In this document: positions 21,784 to 33,696 of the stretch, one piece after another | Layout of the letters: each line of letters starts with the position of its first letter | Numbering within the stretch: the stretch's first letter is position 1 | Source of the DNA: Marsupella aquatica | Lineage: Eukaryota; Marchantiophyta | Assembly: GCA_973895155.1 (NCBI GenBank) | Contig: OZ316897.1 | Location: 6,944,001 to 7,008,000 of the forward strand | Direction: 5' to 3' | Length of the DNA: 64,000 bases | The notes under the pieces: generated by a model | The model's database searches: none | What the model was told of the DNA's origin: nothing | The model's input: the letters and a program-made list of their open reading frames with translations, nothing else | Program-made: the position numbers and the translations under genes

Positions 21784-24476
21784 TGTGGTGCGTCCCATGG
21801 CTCCCTAAACCCCAGAAACCCCCCTTCACAAGCCGATTCCCGCAGGTTTTGCGCTTGGCGAGGCCGTTTTCACGGCTTAGTGGCATGGGACGCTGCTAAC
21901 CTCCTTCTACTACTACTATTAATATTTTACACACATATACTGGACAGATCCTTCATCGGGTCATGAGATACGTAGTCGGCCTAATCTAGGCCTTCCCTTG
22001 TCTTCCTCTCCTTCTTGTTAGGTATATTTGGATTCCGCCGCCGGAATGATCCCCAATAGGCTTGGTTAAGCCGCTAAGACCTCTCTCAGCTCGACACATC
22101 CAACTCTCACTCCCTTGCTTACTTTCCTTCATCTATTAGTTGATGTGGGCACTCTTCACACAAGTTAATGCGACACACAAATAGCAAAATGACTCCTGAC
22201 TGAGTCATACCATGCACTTGCCATACAAACAGTACATCTCATACACAAGCTCTACGAACTAAGCCGTGAGGCCAACTCTATTCAGCTCTTAGGCATGAGG
22301 AAACATGAATATACACAAGGGTCACTGTATGACTAACCGAGAGCTTCTCTTACTATTTGAACCCAGCCCGGCTGGTGCAACTAAAAACTTGCAAAAGAAG
22401 AGGCCCTGAGCTCCCCGCTGCCCAAGTACTTATCCTGGTAGTGGATCCACCTAATTCTTTGTAGCGTAAGCCTAATCTACCAAACTGAATCTACCTAATT
22501 GTAATCTACCTATGTACAATGAGGTAGGAGTACAAGTGTTGCTCTTACCAGTGGAACCGCAATCCCACTAAGCTAAGTGTCAGGGCCGCCTCCTGATCCT
22601 AATCCTAAACTTAGAGATCTGAGCCCGCCCTACCCACTCACGCCTCCTCCCTCCACGTCCACCCTCCTTGAAAGGAGCGGCCCTCCACCACCGTCATGGC
22701 AGCGGTGTCTGTTCCTCAGTGGATGCCCCCAACGCTTCCTCCTCAACCACTGCCGTAGGTTCGTTCTCTGATAGATTACCTGCCCTTGACTGAGTCAACT
22801 CTCCATCAGCCTGACTGGGTCCCCCCCGGCATCGGAATTGGCATCGGCTTCAACATCAGCCTCGGCTACGTCCTCAGCCTTGGCTACGGCCTCCCCTGCA
22901 TACTCAAGTGGCGGATTGGGTACCTCGGCTTCATTACCGAGTATCCTGGCCTCGGCTTTGTCATCCCCTTCTTCTAGGGTAGTTGGATCTTCTGCCGTAA
23001 CTTTGCCTGAGGTCGGTGCTGGGTTTACCTCCTTGGTCACCACGGCCTGTGGAGCCGTATTACTCCCTGACCCTGACAGTTTCCGCTTCTTCTTCTTTTC
23101 TGGTTCGGCAGCTGGCCCCTTCCCCTTCCCACTTACTTTCGGCACTGGTGCAAATGGCACGGCTTGTCCTTCGGCCAGTACCACTCCTGGTATCTTAGTG
23201 GCCTCAATTTGAGTTGGCCCTGATGAAGCCAAGCACTTAAATATTGCGGCTTGTTTCTTCAGCCGCTCCGTTTGGTTGTCGGCTTGTCGTTGTAAGTTCT
23301 CTAGCTTTCGCGTGCTTTCCTCCAACTCTTCCTGCACTTCGCCCAGGTCCTTGCGCGCCTCCTCCAGCTCCTTCTGGGCTTCCTCCAGCTCCCTGTGGGC
23401 TTCCTCCAATTCCTTCTTAAACGCAGCTCTCTCCTCCCGGGTTGCTCTTAACTCCTTGTCGAGCTCTGCAATGATGACAGACTCCATCTGGTTCATCTTG
23501 GCGTAAGTCTGATCGAGCATATTGTCCTTCTCACGCAGGTCGGCTTTGAAGCTGGTCGTCAGGGACACAAGCTTCTACTGCAGCACAATAATCCCTTGAT
23601 AGGATTTCCCTAACTCGGCCTCCTTCTGCTCAAGGGCTCCGCGGATAACCTCGAGCTCCCCCTTCAATGCCCTTTCCCTTCTCTGGGTCTCCGTCATTGC
23701 CCGATTGTTGGCTGTTATATGGGCCTCCTCTGCATCCCTCAGCTCTCGCTTCCACTTCTCCCGCTCCTTGATCGCATCGGCCAACTCTCCTTGGGTTCGA
23801 GTCAGTTTATTCTCAATAATCTGATTATCAGACTGTGCGGTATCCAATTGACCCTGCATGATATTTAGCTCATGCCGCTTAATCCGCAGCTCATCTTGGG
23901 CTTTCTTGGCCGCCCTCAGGTCTTTGATTTCGGCTTCTCTTGCCCTAAGCCGACGGATGACCTCGTCCTTCTTGCTTCTTTCCAAAGCCACCGTTTCTTC
24001 TAATTGGCCCTTCTCCAACATCTCCCTCTGAAAAAAGGGTCCTTGCTCCAACTCCTCCCCAAAGATGCTGAGCGCCAGCTCTCCACACATTTCCACGTAC
24101 TCCATGGCTCTATTTTTAGCATAGGTGGAGGAAGTAGAAGTCATCAGCATCATCCACCGCGGCCTTTGTTCCCAAGCCGCCTTGCGGATCTCTTCTATTG
24201 TGGCTGGAGGGATGCTTCGTTTTTCTGCAAGCCGCCCGATGTCCTTTGGCCATTCTCCTCCTGGTAAATCCTTCTCCCTAGCCGCCGGCACTTAGCGTGC
24301 CCTAACCCTAATCGTGTTCTCTCCCCTGGCGTCCTTACTTCCGGCCTCGGCTCGGGTTCAAAGTCACCCTTAATTGTTTATATTTTCCTTATTTATGTAA
24401 CTATACTAAGGTGTTTCTAGGGTACACTTCCCTTTTCCCCTTAAACTAGCCCAGTGATTCCTGGGTAGGCATCACA
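21784..24476 (-). mobile_element. Solo LTR, family A (S2), internally deleted, TSD ATGGT
   Basis: On the minus strand it starts TGTGATGCC at 24476 and ends CACCACA at 21784. ATGGT flanks both sides (21779-21783 and 24477-24481). At 2693 bp it lacks about 1.8 kb of the usual LTR. The deletion joint near 24290 falls in GGCTAGGG, a short block present at both ends of the missing piece in intact copies. Hairpin at 22032-22047. Confidence 0.95.
22795..24291 (-). pseudogene. LTR-encoded protein gene in S2, truncated
   Basis: Minus-strand remains of the family A LTR gene: the coiled coil (24291-23575, then 23568-22795) and the Pro/Ala-rich tail with a KKKRK motif. The globular domain is gone with the internal deletion, and a stop splits the two frames near 23570. 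Confidence 0.8.
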
Positions 24477-24918
24477 ATGGTCATCCGAGACCACTTTGCC
24501 ATGGAATTTAGCATGATCCGGTCGCAAAATGCCTGTACCCACACATACATGCGAGTCATCCTCCCATGATAGAAGATTATGGACTAGCTCTGCTGTGGCT
24601 ATCACCTCCACCTTACCCTGGCTGTTTTTCTTGGCTTTCCTGGGTGGCTTATACATGACATTATTCATACCTTGGTTGCAAGTCATGACTTTGGCACGAG
24701 TGTTTTGTGCTGGTGATCAAGAATTGGCTACACTCTTCTTCAAAGAATCTGCATCCATATTTGACACTTCCGATTGTGTAGCAAGATTTCCCTGCGACAT
24801 CATCTCAGTATCTGCCAACATTGTACTTGCTTCAATTGAAGCATCTACAATCTTACTTGCATCCAATGTTGCTCCCAAGTTTCGATGTTGCTTCACCCTG
24901 CTCCCACTTGGTTGAGAG
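24477..24918 (-). pseudogene. TNPA-like gene, copy T, middle part
   Basis: Minus-strand frame with MYKPPRKAKK and KFHGKVV, aligned with SYKPPRTV and FHGKK of copy R. An in-frame TGA lies upstream of MTCNQG. The segment is bounded on the right by the family B solo LTR. Confidence 0.65.
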
Positions 24919-27352
24919 TGTCACGCGATTGACATGGGTCTTAACACCAAAGACGTCACTATGGGTGCCAAAACCATCTCCTTGTACCTGAGGATCACGA
25001 AGGGATGTTGTGAAGGCCGGTAAACACCAATTTATGCCCTTAACACCAGACTATCATAGCAAAGCTCTATCACACATCACCCAAGCTCAATCCCAAGGAA
25101 CCAAGGTTGGGGATCAGATCTGCGCTCATGATAGTTCTAGTGAGAAGGGGTCTTCATATCGGGCCCGTACACACAGGGCCTAGCGCTACGGTGCACATAG
25201 GTCTATACGTATGCTTACTGTCATAGGTATGTTTCTATTCCGCCGCCGGAATGTACCTATAAACCAGTGACTCCTGACTGATTCCCGGCTTAGGGACTTC
25301 TAAGCCATTGCCCCACCACTCTGCCATTCCACTCTCAGCAATCAGAGCTGTGACAGCCCTCACCCAACCCACTTCAATGCACGCGGTACACCTCTCAGTG
25401 GCGCTGTTAGTCTCATCATACACTCAGATTGCCTCACACACACACATCCATGAGAGAAATGAGGCCTGAAAGGAAAACTCAATTGGATTCAAAGATGTGC
25501 ACAATAGTTCACTGAGAACACTTGATCCGAACACTAGGCCCGAAGGCTATCTCCTCCAGATTGCGACGTGCTTGCCCCGCAAGCCCCGTGCTTGCCATGC
25601 AAGCTCAATCCTGAACCTGAGCCCGACTCACTCTAGATTGCGACGGCAGATTGGACTCGAACCAATCCCGTACTTGCCTTGCAAACTCAATCCTGAACTC
25701 AACCTCCTTCACTGCACTTCATTCTTGGGGGCACGTACAGATCTCACACCTCCATTTCAGAATGTCAAGTACGCATGCACAGTTGACTCGACTTCAAAGC
25801 TGGTACCAGGCCTAACGGCGATCTACCCCAGACTACAATGAGGCCCGGCCTCATGCTTGCCCTGCAAGCTCAGCTCTGGCCATAGATCCCTTAGTGCTCT
25901 CCACCAGACAAAGGCCGGGACTCCCCATGGATCACGTAGCCTTGCCAGACTGAACTGTAAATGCTCCTCCTGCTGCCCCTAAATCAGTACCTCAGCCTCC
26001 CTAATGTGCCCATCGCAAATCGCATTGAAATCCTCCCCACAGTTTACAATCACCAATACATCACCTTCACCAAGGCTCTGTATCGGGGGAAAAGAACCCA
26101 GTTGTGTTGCCCACTAGAAAGAGCCACAATCCAGCTCGCAAACCTAGCAACCCGTTGCTGTGAAGCTTGGCTGATTACTCCCTGAGTAATAGCACAACCA
26201 AGCTCTCCCCAACACGCAGCGTCCAAGTCCAGCCTTGCTTGCACAAAGCTCCTCCCTGCTGCTCAGTCTAAGTGAGATCACACAACTGAAGTTCGCCCCC
26301 CTGCCTCTACCGGAGGGCTGCTCTATATACTCTCTCATTGAGCCCAAATGGGTGGATGCTACGCTGCTGGAGCCCCATCCCAGCCCTAACAGAGCCGCCA
26401 CTATCTCTAACTACTGAACCCTAACTCGCAACTTTATTTCTATCTCGAATTGGCTATGTACTTCGGATTTGGCCCTCCTCCATGGTTTTCGCGAGCTTAC
26501 GCCTCCTCTCCTGATTTCTGTATTCAACCATTTGCTGCGTGGATAACAACGTTGGAAGCGGCTTGAGCTCCTCTTTCCAACGAGGTCAATTATAGCCGAT
26601 TTGGTCAAATACACAGAGAGTTATGCCCCCGTAACCGAGAGGGGGTACTCACTGTTGCGCTAACCCGAGTTACATAGCTAACCCGAGTTCGGCTAACCTA
26701 GCTATCCTATCTAACCCGAGTAGAGCTAACCCGTGGTCTCGGGTTAGGCCGCTACCCGCTATCCGCTATCCGCTATCCTAGCCTAAGCTGAGCCCGAACC
26801 CGAGCTTACCTATGCTAACCTGAGCCCGAGTTTAGGCTAACCCGGGATCAATCTAATCCGAACCCGGGTTAAGCCTAAGCTGAAGCCGTGCTTACCTGAG
26901 CTAAGCTGAAGCCGTGCTGACCTAAGCTAAGCTGAAGCCGTGCTGACCTGAGCTAAGCTGAAGCCGTGCTCACATAAGCTAAGCCGTGGTCGAGCTTGGG
27001 TTAACCCGAAACTGAAGCCGAATCCGCTAATTCCGGCCACAAGTTAACCCGTCACACTAATCAGACCGTATCTTTCTTAATACACCTCCGTTTCCCGAGT
27101 ATTTTATATCGATTTTACTCGCCTTGACCAGATCTTTCCAATGCTCTTTACAGATCCGGATTTGGTGACATATTGAAAGAGATATGGTCGCCGACCACCT
27201 GCGACATAGCTTTTATTTCCCTACTCTTAACGCCATGATTGCCCTTATTCTTGCCATCTTGCTAATTGTTATGCAATATCAATAGCTACTCCTTGCATAC
27301 AGCAACCTACTTAATCAGATTACAAAATAAGGACCATGTCATTGGCGTCACA
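24919..27352 (-). mobile_element. Solo LTR, family B (B1), 2434 bp, TSD GAGAG
   Basis: On the minus strand it starts TGTGACGCC at 27352 and ends GCGTGACA at 24919. GAGAG flanks it at 24914-24918 and 27353-27357. It has no long ORF. It carries the hairpin ATTCCGCCGCCGGAAT at 25237-25252, a TATA-like box near 27105 and a minisatellite at 26660-27020. It is homologous over its length to the inverted copy at 31627-34016. Confidence 0.92.
26660..27020 (-). repeat. Minisatellite in B1 (unit ~24 bp plus shorter units)
   Basis: Repeats of GCTAAGCTGAAGCCGTGCT, about four in a row near 26870-26970, plus CTAACCCGAG units and CTATCCG units. The matching part of copy B2 has expanded a different 10-bp unit. 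Confidence 0.75.
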
Positions 27353-28122
27353 GAGAGTCTATCAACTCTGCATCAACTACAATTCAGTGTCATGTCCAAC
27401 ATAAGTCAATCACTCATCACATGTGCTAATGTACATGTCACCAGCCACAAAGTTGTCACTATCTCCTTACCATTATGAACAGCCTTCTTCCCCTTCTTTG
27501 CCATTGCCATATCCTCCATGTATGCTTCTGCTGATCAATTTACACACCACAATATTCAGGTTGAATCTATTAACCACTGAATTGTTTCTCAACATTCATA
27601 TAGAGGAATTTAAAGCATCAGCTTACCTGATACCTCCTTGGCTATGGTCACTGAGGCACTGGGCACATTTTTTTCAATATTGCTCTTTGAATCACTTGAT
27701 ACATCAATCATGATGTCACTTCAGATCCCAATTGATCCAACCAGTTCTTACAGAAAAGATTACCTCCAACCTGCTTAAGCTTCACAAACTCCATGCACTT
27801 TTCAAATGATTCATACTGGATCATAGCAGGTTACCTGTCTCAGCAACCTTCTTGCCCTTCTGCTTACTGATTACAGGGTCCTTCTCTGCCTCCACTCTTC
27901 CTGCATTCAAACCATTCACTCAATTCATGAAAACTTAGTTCTAACATTTGAACATAGGACACAATGAACAATGGGCCGGTGTCATTTCCATACCTGTGTC
28001 AGATTTGCCAATTCCCTTTTTTGTTAACAAGGGCACACTTTGTACAATGTTGCCCTCATTGTTTGGTTGGGAACCACCCAAGTTTTCAATCACAAGCTTG
28101 AAATTAGATTCCACTGATGTTG
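27353..28122 (-). pseudogene. TNPA-like gene, copy T, upstream exon remnants
   Basis: The minus strand at about 27990-28122 encodes ESNFKLVIENLGG and a Ser/Gly tail ending at a GTATGG donor-like site, comparable with the third exon of copy R (HVNFKTLMEVVV). The rest looks intronic. The sequence ends abruptly against a family A LTR at 28123. Confidence 0.5.
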
Positions 28123-29717
28123 CCGGCCTCGGTTCCGGAACCTCCTCTGGTGCTCTTGCCTGCAGGGGCAGTACCGGGGCAAATATCTCACTTCGGGCAT
28201 ACCGGCACAACAACTGCATGTGATAACCAAGCCGGGACACGCTTCCCATTCCGATCACCAACTGTCCCTCCTTCAAGATCTTCTTTAGTTGGGTGAGGAG
28301 GTACCCGTTGTAGTCTCAGCTTGGGTCTGGCCTCTCCGCCAGATAGACCTATGCCTTGCCGATCTCTGCCCTTGGCAAGTTACAATGCATGGTCACCCGC
28401 AAGAAATCGATCATTTTTCCTGTGTGCGGGTTTGTGCAGATGTTTCGGAAGAAGCCATTCTTTGTTGATGGCCCTAGAAACGACCGAAAGTCCTTGTCTG
28501 GAAAGGTCTTCCTGGTATCTACTTTCATTGGTCTTATTGCCCATCGGCAAGCCAAACACTTCGGCAATCACCCGGGGAGTGAGATAGAAATCCTTCCCAT
28601 ACACCCTTGTGGAATTGGTCTCGGGCTCCCATGATCCCATGAATTCTAGTAAGTCTGAATCCGGCACCTCCGGCTTTAGCCATGGTAACTTTATGAAGGC
28701 TTCCAAGCCGGATCCGGCCATGAAGCCTTGGTATTTCCGAGTCTGCATAGCCATAAAGCATGCATCCTCTTCCCGTGCAAAGTGTAATTGCACCTCCTCG
28801 GGGAGGGTCGCCGCCCAGCCTTTCTAGGTGTCATCTCTTGTTGGAACGGCATTGATGGGGTCAACCTCCTCCTCTTCGGCTTCTGCCTGCCTCTTGCTTC
28901 CCTGCTCTGCTGGTTTCCTGGGTGCCGCCAACCTCGTTCTTTTTGCAGGGGTGGCTTCTTTGTTGTTGTTCCCTTTCCTCTTCATAGCGGCTGCCGTGGA
29001 TGTTTCTCCTAGCGCGGTTGCCTTCGTCCACCCCTCCGTGCTACCCTTCAACTCCCAGTGTATGTTGTTGCAGCGGTTGATGGCCTCCCGGATGCCGACT
29101 ATTCTGTTCTCACAAAACAAAAGATCGTCGAGTTTGTCGGCAGTAGGCGTCCACAAGAATTTAGCCGTAATGAGTTCTCCTCCTAAGAAAGCAGACTTCT
29201 GCAGCTCCCACAGCCAAGCGAGCTCCTGCCGTTCTTGAGCCGCTCTCTCTGATTCTTCGTCCTCGTAGGTCCCAATGTACTTAGTTGCCTGTTCTAACAG
29301 GCATCCCCAAAAATGAGCAGCTTGATTGACGTTGTTCATACCCTTCTTGAGTTGATTGTCGGTATTTGCTTCCACCCCGAGTGCTTGCCTGAGCAGTGGA
29401 CAGTAGTTGGCCTCCCGTAGTTGTCCACTTGGCTCATGCTTGCAAATGAGCCGCCATTCCTTGCGCTCGGTCCTTACGCCCCCCCTTGGCTGGTCTTCCT
29501 TCCCGTTGGTTACCCATAGCCGCCGGTACTTAGCGCGCCCTAACCCTAATCGTGTTCCCTCCCCCGACATCCTTACTTTCGGCCTTGGCTCGGGTTCCAT
29601 AGTCATCCTTAATTGTTTATATTTCCCTGTTTTTGTTACTATACTAAGGTGTTTCCTAGGGTACACTCCTGATTTTACTATTTAAACTGGCTTAATGATT
29701 CCTGGCTAGGCATCACA
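28123..29717 (-). mobile_element. 3' LTR of element D, first ~1.6 kb only
   Basis: On the minus strand it starts TGTGATGCC at 29717, directly after the polypurine tract of D, and runs into the LTR-encoded gene. It stops at about 28123 without the CACCACA end and without a TSD. A deletion removed the rest of the LTR and part of CACTA copy T. Confidence 0.85.
28124..29600 (-). pseudogene. LTR-encoded protein gene in D 3' LTR, N-terminal half
   Basis: Contains the basic N-terminus, the MNNVNQAAHFWGC segment and the globular domain (GKDFYLTPRVIAEVFGLPMG), broken by a TAG in place of a Trp codon near 28826 and a frameshift near 28535. The C-terminal half is lost. Confidence 0.8.
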
Positions 29718-29731
29718 TAGCTCCCCACTTA
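29718..29731 (-). other. Polypurine tract of D
   Basis: Minus strand TTAAGTGGGGAGCTA directly upstream of the LTR start; it primes plus-strand DNA synthesis. Identical to that of G. Confidence 0.75.
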
Positions 29732-31626
29732 ATTGTGAAGTGTCCTCGCGAACAACTTCATCTTCGTCCATATAGTATTTCTTGAGGCGGTCGTAATGAA
29801 TGCAAACTGAGTATATTTCTCCAGTAATGTTGGCCAATTGCACGGAGCCATTGGAGAACTTCATGTTTACCCTGAAGGGTCCTAACCAGTGAGTGTAAAG
29901 TTTACCTGGGAACCTACTATACCTACTATCATAAAGTAATACAAGATCTCCTGTGTGGATACTAACTGGTTTCAATCTTTTATCATACTGCTGCTTCATG
30001 GTATTCTGTCTATATTCTACTCTCTCGGCTGAAATCATTCTTGCTTCTTCTAAAGCTTCTATCTATATTCTCGCTCCTTTAGGCTTTCCTCCTCAGAGAC
30101 TCTTTCCTCAATTGTAATTGGAAATGTAGGTATCTCAAGTTGCATGGGTACCAGAGCTTCCTGCCCAAGGTTAAGAAAAAGGGTGTATGACCGGTAGTGG
30201 ATTTATAGGCTAAATTGTAAGCAAAAACAACAGCAAACAATTTATCATCCCAATCGAGTTTGTTCTGAGCTACAGTCTTGTTAAATATTTTTCCTATAAT
30301 CCCATTGGCTCGTTCTGTCAACCCATTTGCCTTTGGGTGGTAAGGAGTAGTAGGTCTATGTCTTACTAAATACTGCTCATTTAAACGACTAATTATATCA
30401 CTCAGAAAATGGGTTCCTCTATCACTAACTAATTCTAAGGGTGCTCCATACCTGGTGAAGATCTGCTCATACATGAATCGAGCCGTAGTAATTGCATCAT
30501 CCTTCGTCATCGGCCTGGCCTCCACCCACTTAGTTGCATAATCCGTGGCCAGGATTATATACTTGTTTCTCCGAGGATGGGTCAATGGTTTCAGAGGTCC
30601 CATGAAATCAATACCCCACTTCTCGAATGGTGCCAGAGGTAGAATAGGGTGCATAGGATGTCTTGTGGACGCCCTTGGTTCTCCCGCTCGTTGACAAGGA
30701 TCGCATTGTTTGATAAACTGATAGACATCTTTGTGCAAGGTGGGCCACCAGTAACCGGCATTTAATATCTTTTTAGACGTGGTTACTGGAGCAAAATGTC
30801 CGCCGGCCTCCTCCCCATGCATAGCCCGTAAGACTCGTTTTACCTCTCCCTTCTCCAAACACCTTTGAATCGTGGCGCTGATTCTATACCTGTGTAGCAC
30901 ACCCTTAATGTACTGATACTGTCTAACCTTCCGCAGAAAGACTGCGGCTTGTTCTCGGGTTAGCCCTAGCTGTAATCTGGACGTGCTGAGAAATTGCAAA
31001 ATCTCAGGGTACCATGTATCACCTATTTCCACAACGAATAGCTCTTTGTCGGGAAATCGGTCATCGATGCAATCTGTGGCAGGTTCACCTGTGATCCTTG
31101 AAAAGAAGTCGGCATTGGCGTGTAGCTTTCCCGGCTTGATTTTTAGCTCGTAGTCAAATTCCTGTAATAACAAAATCCATCTTGCTACCCTGCATGTAAG
31201 GTCCGGCTTATTTACTAGGTACTTCAAACGTCCATGATCGGTATGAAAGATGACTTTGTACCCTAGCAAATAATGCCTAAACTTTTTACATGAATAAATG
31301 ACTCCTAACGCTTCTCTTTCTATGGTGGAGTAGTTCCGTTTGGCATTGGCAAGCTGGCGGCTTGCAAAGTATATGGGATGGTCCCTTCTTTTCTCATCTA
31401 ACTGACTTAGTACTGAGCCGATACAGAAGCCTGAGACATCTATGAAGACATGAAAATCCTTGTTCCAGTCTGGTGCTATCATGATTGGGGCCTCTACTAA
31501 CTTTTGCTTTAATTCCACCACAGCTGTTACTCTTTCTGCTGTGGGTTCAAAGTCTGCGCCTACCTTGAGCATGTTGGTTAATGGTAAAGCTAGCTTGGCA
31601 AAATCCTTGATGAACTAGCGATAATA
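29718..31626 (-). pseudogene. Element D pol, 3' part: RNase H and integrase
   Basis: Minus-strand homologue of the last part of G pol. The piece at 31572-30079 holds RNase H (IYFASRQLANAKRNYSTIER), the integrase zinc-binding CDPCQRA and the catalytic core (GIDFMGPLKP, VSDRGTHFLSD, TERANGIIGK). The piece at 30038-29706 holds the C-terminal GPF-type segment (KLYTHWLGPFRV). A frameshift near 30100 and a small deletion separate them. The upstream continuation lies beyond the family B insertion at 31627. Confidence 0.9.
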
Positions 31627-31843
31627 TGTGACGCCGGTGACATGGTCCTTATTCAATAATACAATGGAATTGGTATGCTGTGCACGGTAAGTAACTGTGA
31701 GACTGTCGAAGGATCAGCGAGATGGCAAGAATAAGGGCAATCATATGTCGCGGGTGGTCGGCGACCGTATCTCTTTCAATGTGTTGCCAAATCCGGATCT
31801 GTAAAGAGCATTGGAAAGATCTGGTCAAGGCGAGTAAAATAGA

Positions 31844-31850
31844 TATAAAA
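31844..31850 (+). promoter_or_regulatory. TATA box of family B LTR
   Basis: TATAAAA about 217 bp after the LTR start, conserved in B1. Confidence 0.45.
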
Positions 31851-32079
31851 CACTCGGGAAACGAAGGTGTATTAAGAAAGATACGGCCTGGTTAGTGTGT
31901 CGGGTTAACTTGTGGCCGGAATTAGCGGGTTTGGCTTCGGTTTCGGGTTAACCTAAGCTTGGCCACGGCTTAGCTTAGGTCAGCCCGGCTTCAGCTTAGG
32001 CTTAGCCCGAGTTTGGGTTAGCTTGACCTCGGGCCCGGGTTAGCATAGGTCAGCTCGGGTTCAGGCTCAGACTAGCGGC

Positions 32080-32190
32080 TAGCAGACTAGCGGATAGCGG
32101 CTAGGAGACTAGCAGACTAGGGGATAGCAGACTAGCGGACTAGCGACTAGCAGACTAGCAGACTAGCAGACTAGCGGGTAGCAGATTAGC
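32080..32190 (+). repeat. Minisatellite in B2 (CTAGCAGACTAGCGG type)
   Basis: About ten imperfect units of the 10-bp motif ACTAGCAG/ACTAGCGG. Copy B1 has few of these here and has amplified a different unit instead. Confidence 0.75.
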
Positions 32191-33627
32191 CAGAGGCCAC
32201 GGGTTAGCTCTACTCGGGCTAGATAGGATAGCTTGGTTAGCCAAACTCAGGTTAACTATGTAACTCGGGTTAGCGCAACAGTGCGTACCCCCTCTCGGTT
32301 GCGGGGGCATAACTTTCTCTGTATTTGCCCAAATCGACTATAATTGACCTCGTTGGAAAGAGGAGCTCAAGCCGCTTCCAACACTGCTATCCACGCAGCA
32401 AATGGTTGAATAGAGAAATCTGGAGAGGAGGCGCAAGCTCGCAAAAATTGTGGAGAAGGGCCAAATCCGAAATACATAGTCAGTTTGAGATAGAAATAAA
32501 GTTGCGAGTTAGGGTTTAGTAGTTAGATATAGTGGCGGCTCTGTTAGGGCTAGGATGGGGCGCCAACAACATAGCATCCACCCATTTGGGCTTAGTGTGA
32601 GAGTATATAGGTCAGCCACCCGGTAGAGGCAGGGGGGGACTTCAATTGTGTGATCTCACGTAGACTGAGCATCAGGGAGGAGCTCTGTGCAAGCAAGGCT
32701 GGACTTGGACGTCGTGTGTTGGGGAGAGCTGGGTTGTGCTATTACTCAGGGAGTAATCAGCCAAGCTTCACAGCAACGGTTTGCCAAGTTTGCGAGCTAG
32801 ATTGTGGCTCTTTCTAGTGGGCAGCACAACTGGGTTCTTTTCCCCCGATACATAGCCTTGGTGATAGGTGACGTATTGGTGATTGTAAACTGTGGGGAGG
32901 ATTTTGATTGCATTTACGATGAGCACAGTAGGGAGGCTGAGACACTGATCGAGGTGCAGCAGGAGGAGCATTTACAGTTCAGTTTGGCAAGGCTACGTGA
33001 TCCATGGGGAGTCCTGGCCTTTGTCTGGTAGAGAGCACTAAGGGATTTATGGCCAGAGCTGAGCTTGCAGGGCAAGCATGAGGCCGGGCCTCATTGCAGT
33101 CTGGGGTAGATCGCCGTTAGGCCTGGTACCAGCTTTGAAGTCGAGTCAACTGTGCATGCGTAACTTGACATTCTGAAATGGAGGTGTGAGATCTGTATGT
33201 GCCCCAAGAATGAAGTGCAGTGAAGGAGGTTGAGTTCAGGATTGAGTTTGCAAGGCAAGTACCAGATTGGTTCGAGTCCAATCTGTCGTCGCAATCTGGA
33301 GTGAGCCGGGCTCAGGTTCAGGATTGAGCTTGCATGGCAAGCACGGGGCTTGCGGGGCAAGCACGTCGCAATCTGGAGTAGACAGCCTTCGGGACTATTG
33401 TTCGAATCAAGTGTTCTCAATGAACTATTGTGCACATCGTTGAATCTAATTGAGTTTTCCTCTCAGGCCTCATTTCTCTCATGGATGTGTGTGTGTGTGA
33501 GGCAATCTGAGTGTATGATGGGACTAGCAGCGCCACTGAGAGGTGTACCGGGTGCATTGAAGTGGGTTGGGTGAGGGCTATTATAACTCTGACTGCTGGG
33601 AGTGGAATGACAGAGTGGTGGGGTAAT

Positions 33628-33696
33628 GGCTTAGAAGTCCCTAAGCCGGGAATCAGTCAAAGTCACTGGTTTATGGGTACATTCCGGCGGCGGAAT
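33628..33696 (+). other. Conserved double hairpin of family B LTR
   Basis: GGCTTAGAAGTCCCTAAGCC (33628-33647; 7-bp stem) followed by ATTCCGGCGGCGGAAT (33681-33696; 6-bp stem). The same pair, in the same order, occurs in families A and C. Confidence 0.75.

Larger units (their letters stand above)
20778..28122 (-). mobile_element. CACTA transposon copy T, 3' half, nested-into and truncated
   Basis: It begins at 20778 with CACTAGTAGAAACCGGGG, the terminal repeat type of copy P. Gene remnants on the minus strand lie at 21635-21783, 24477-24918 and 27353-28122, separated by an inserted family A solo LTR and a family B solo LTR. The right end is lost: at about 28122 the sequence switches to a truncated family A LTR. 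Confidence 0.75.
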
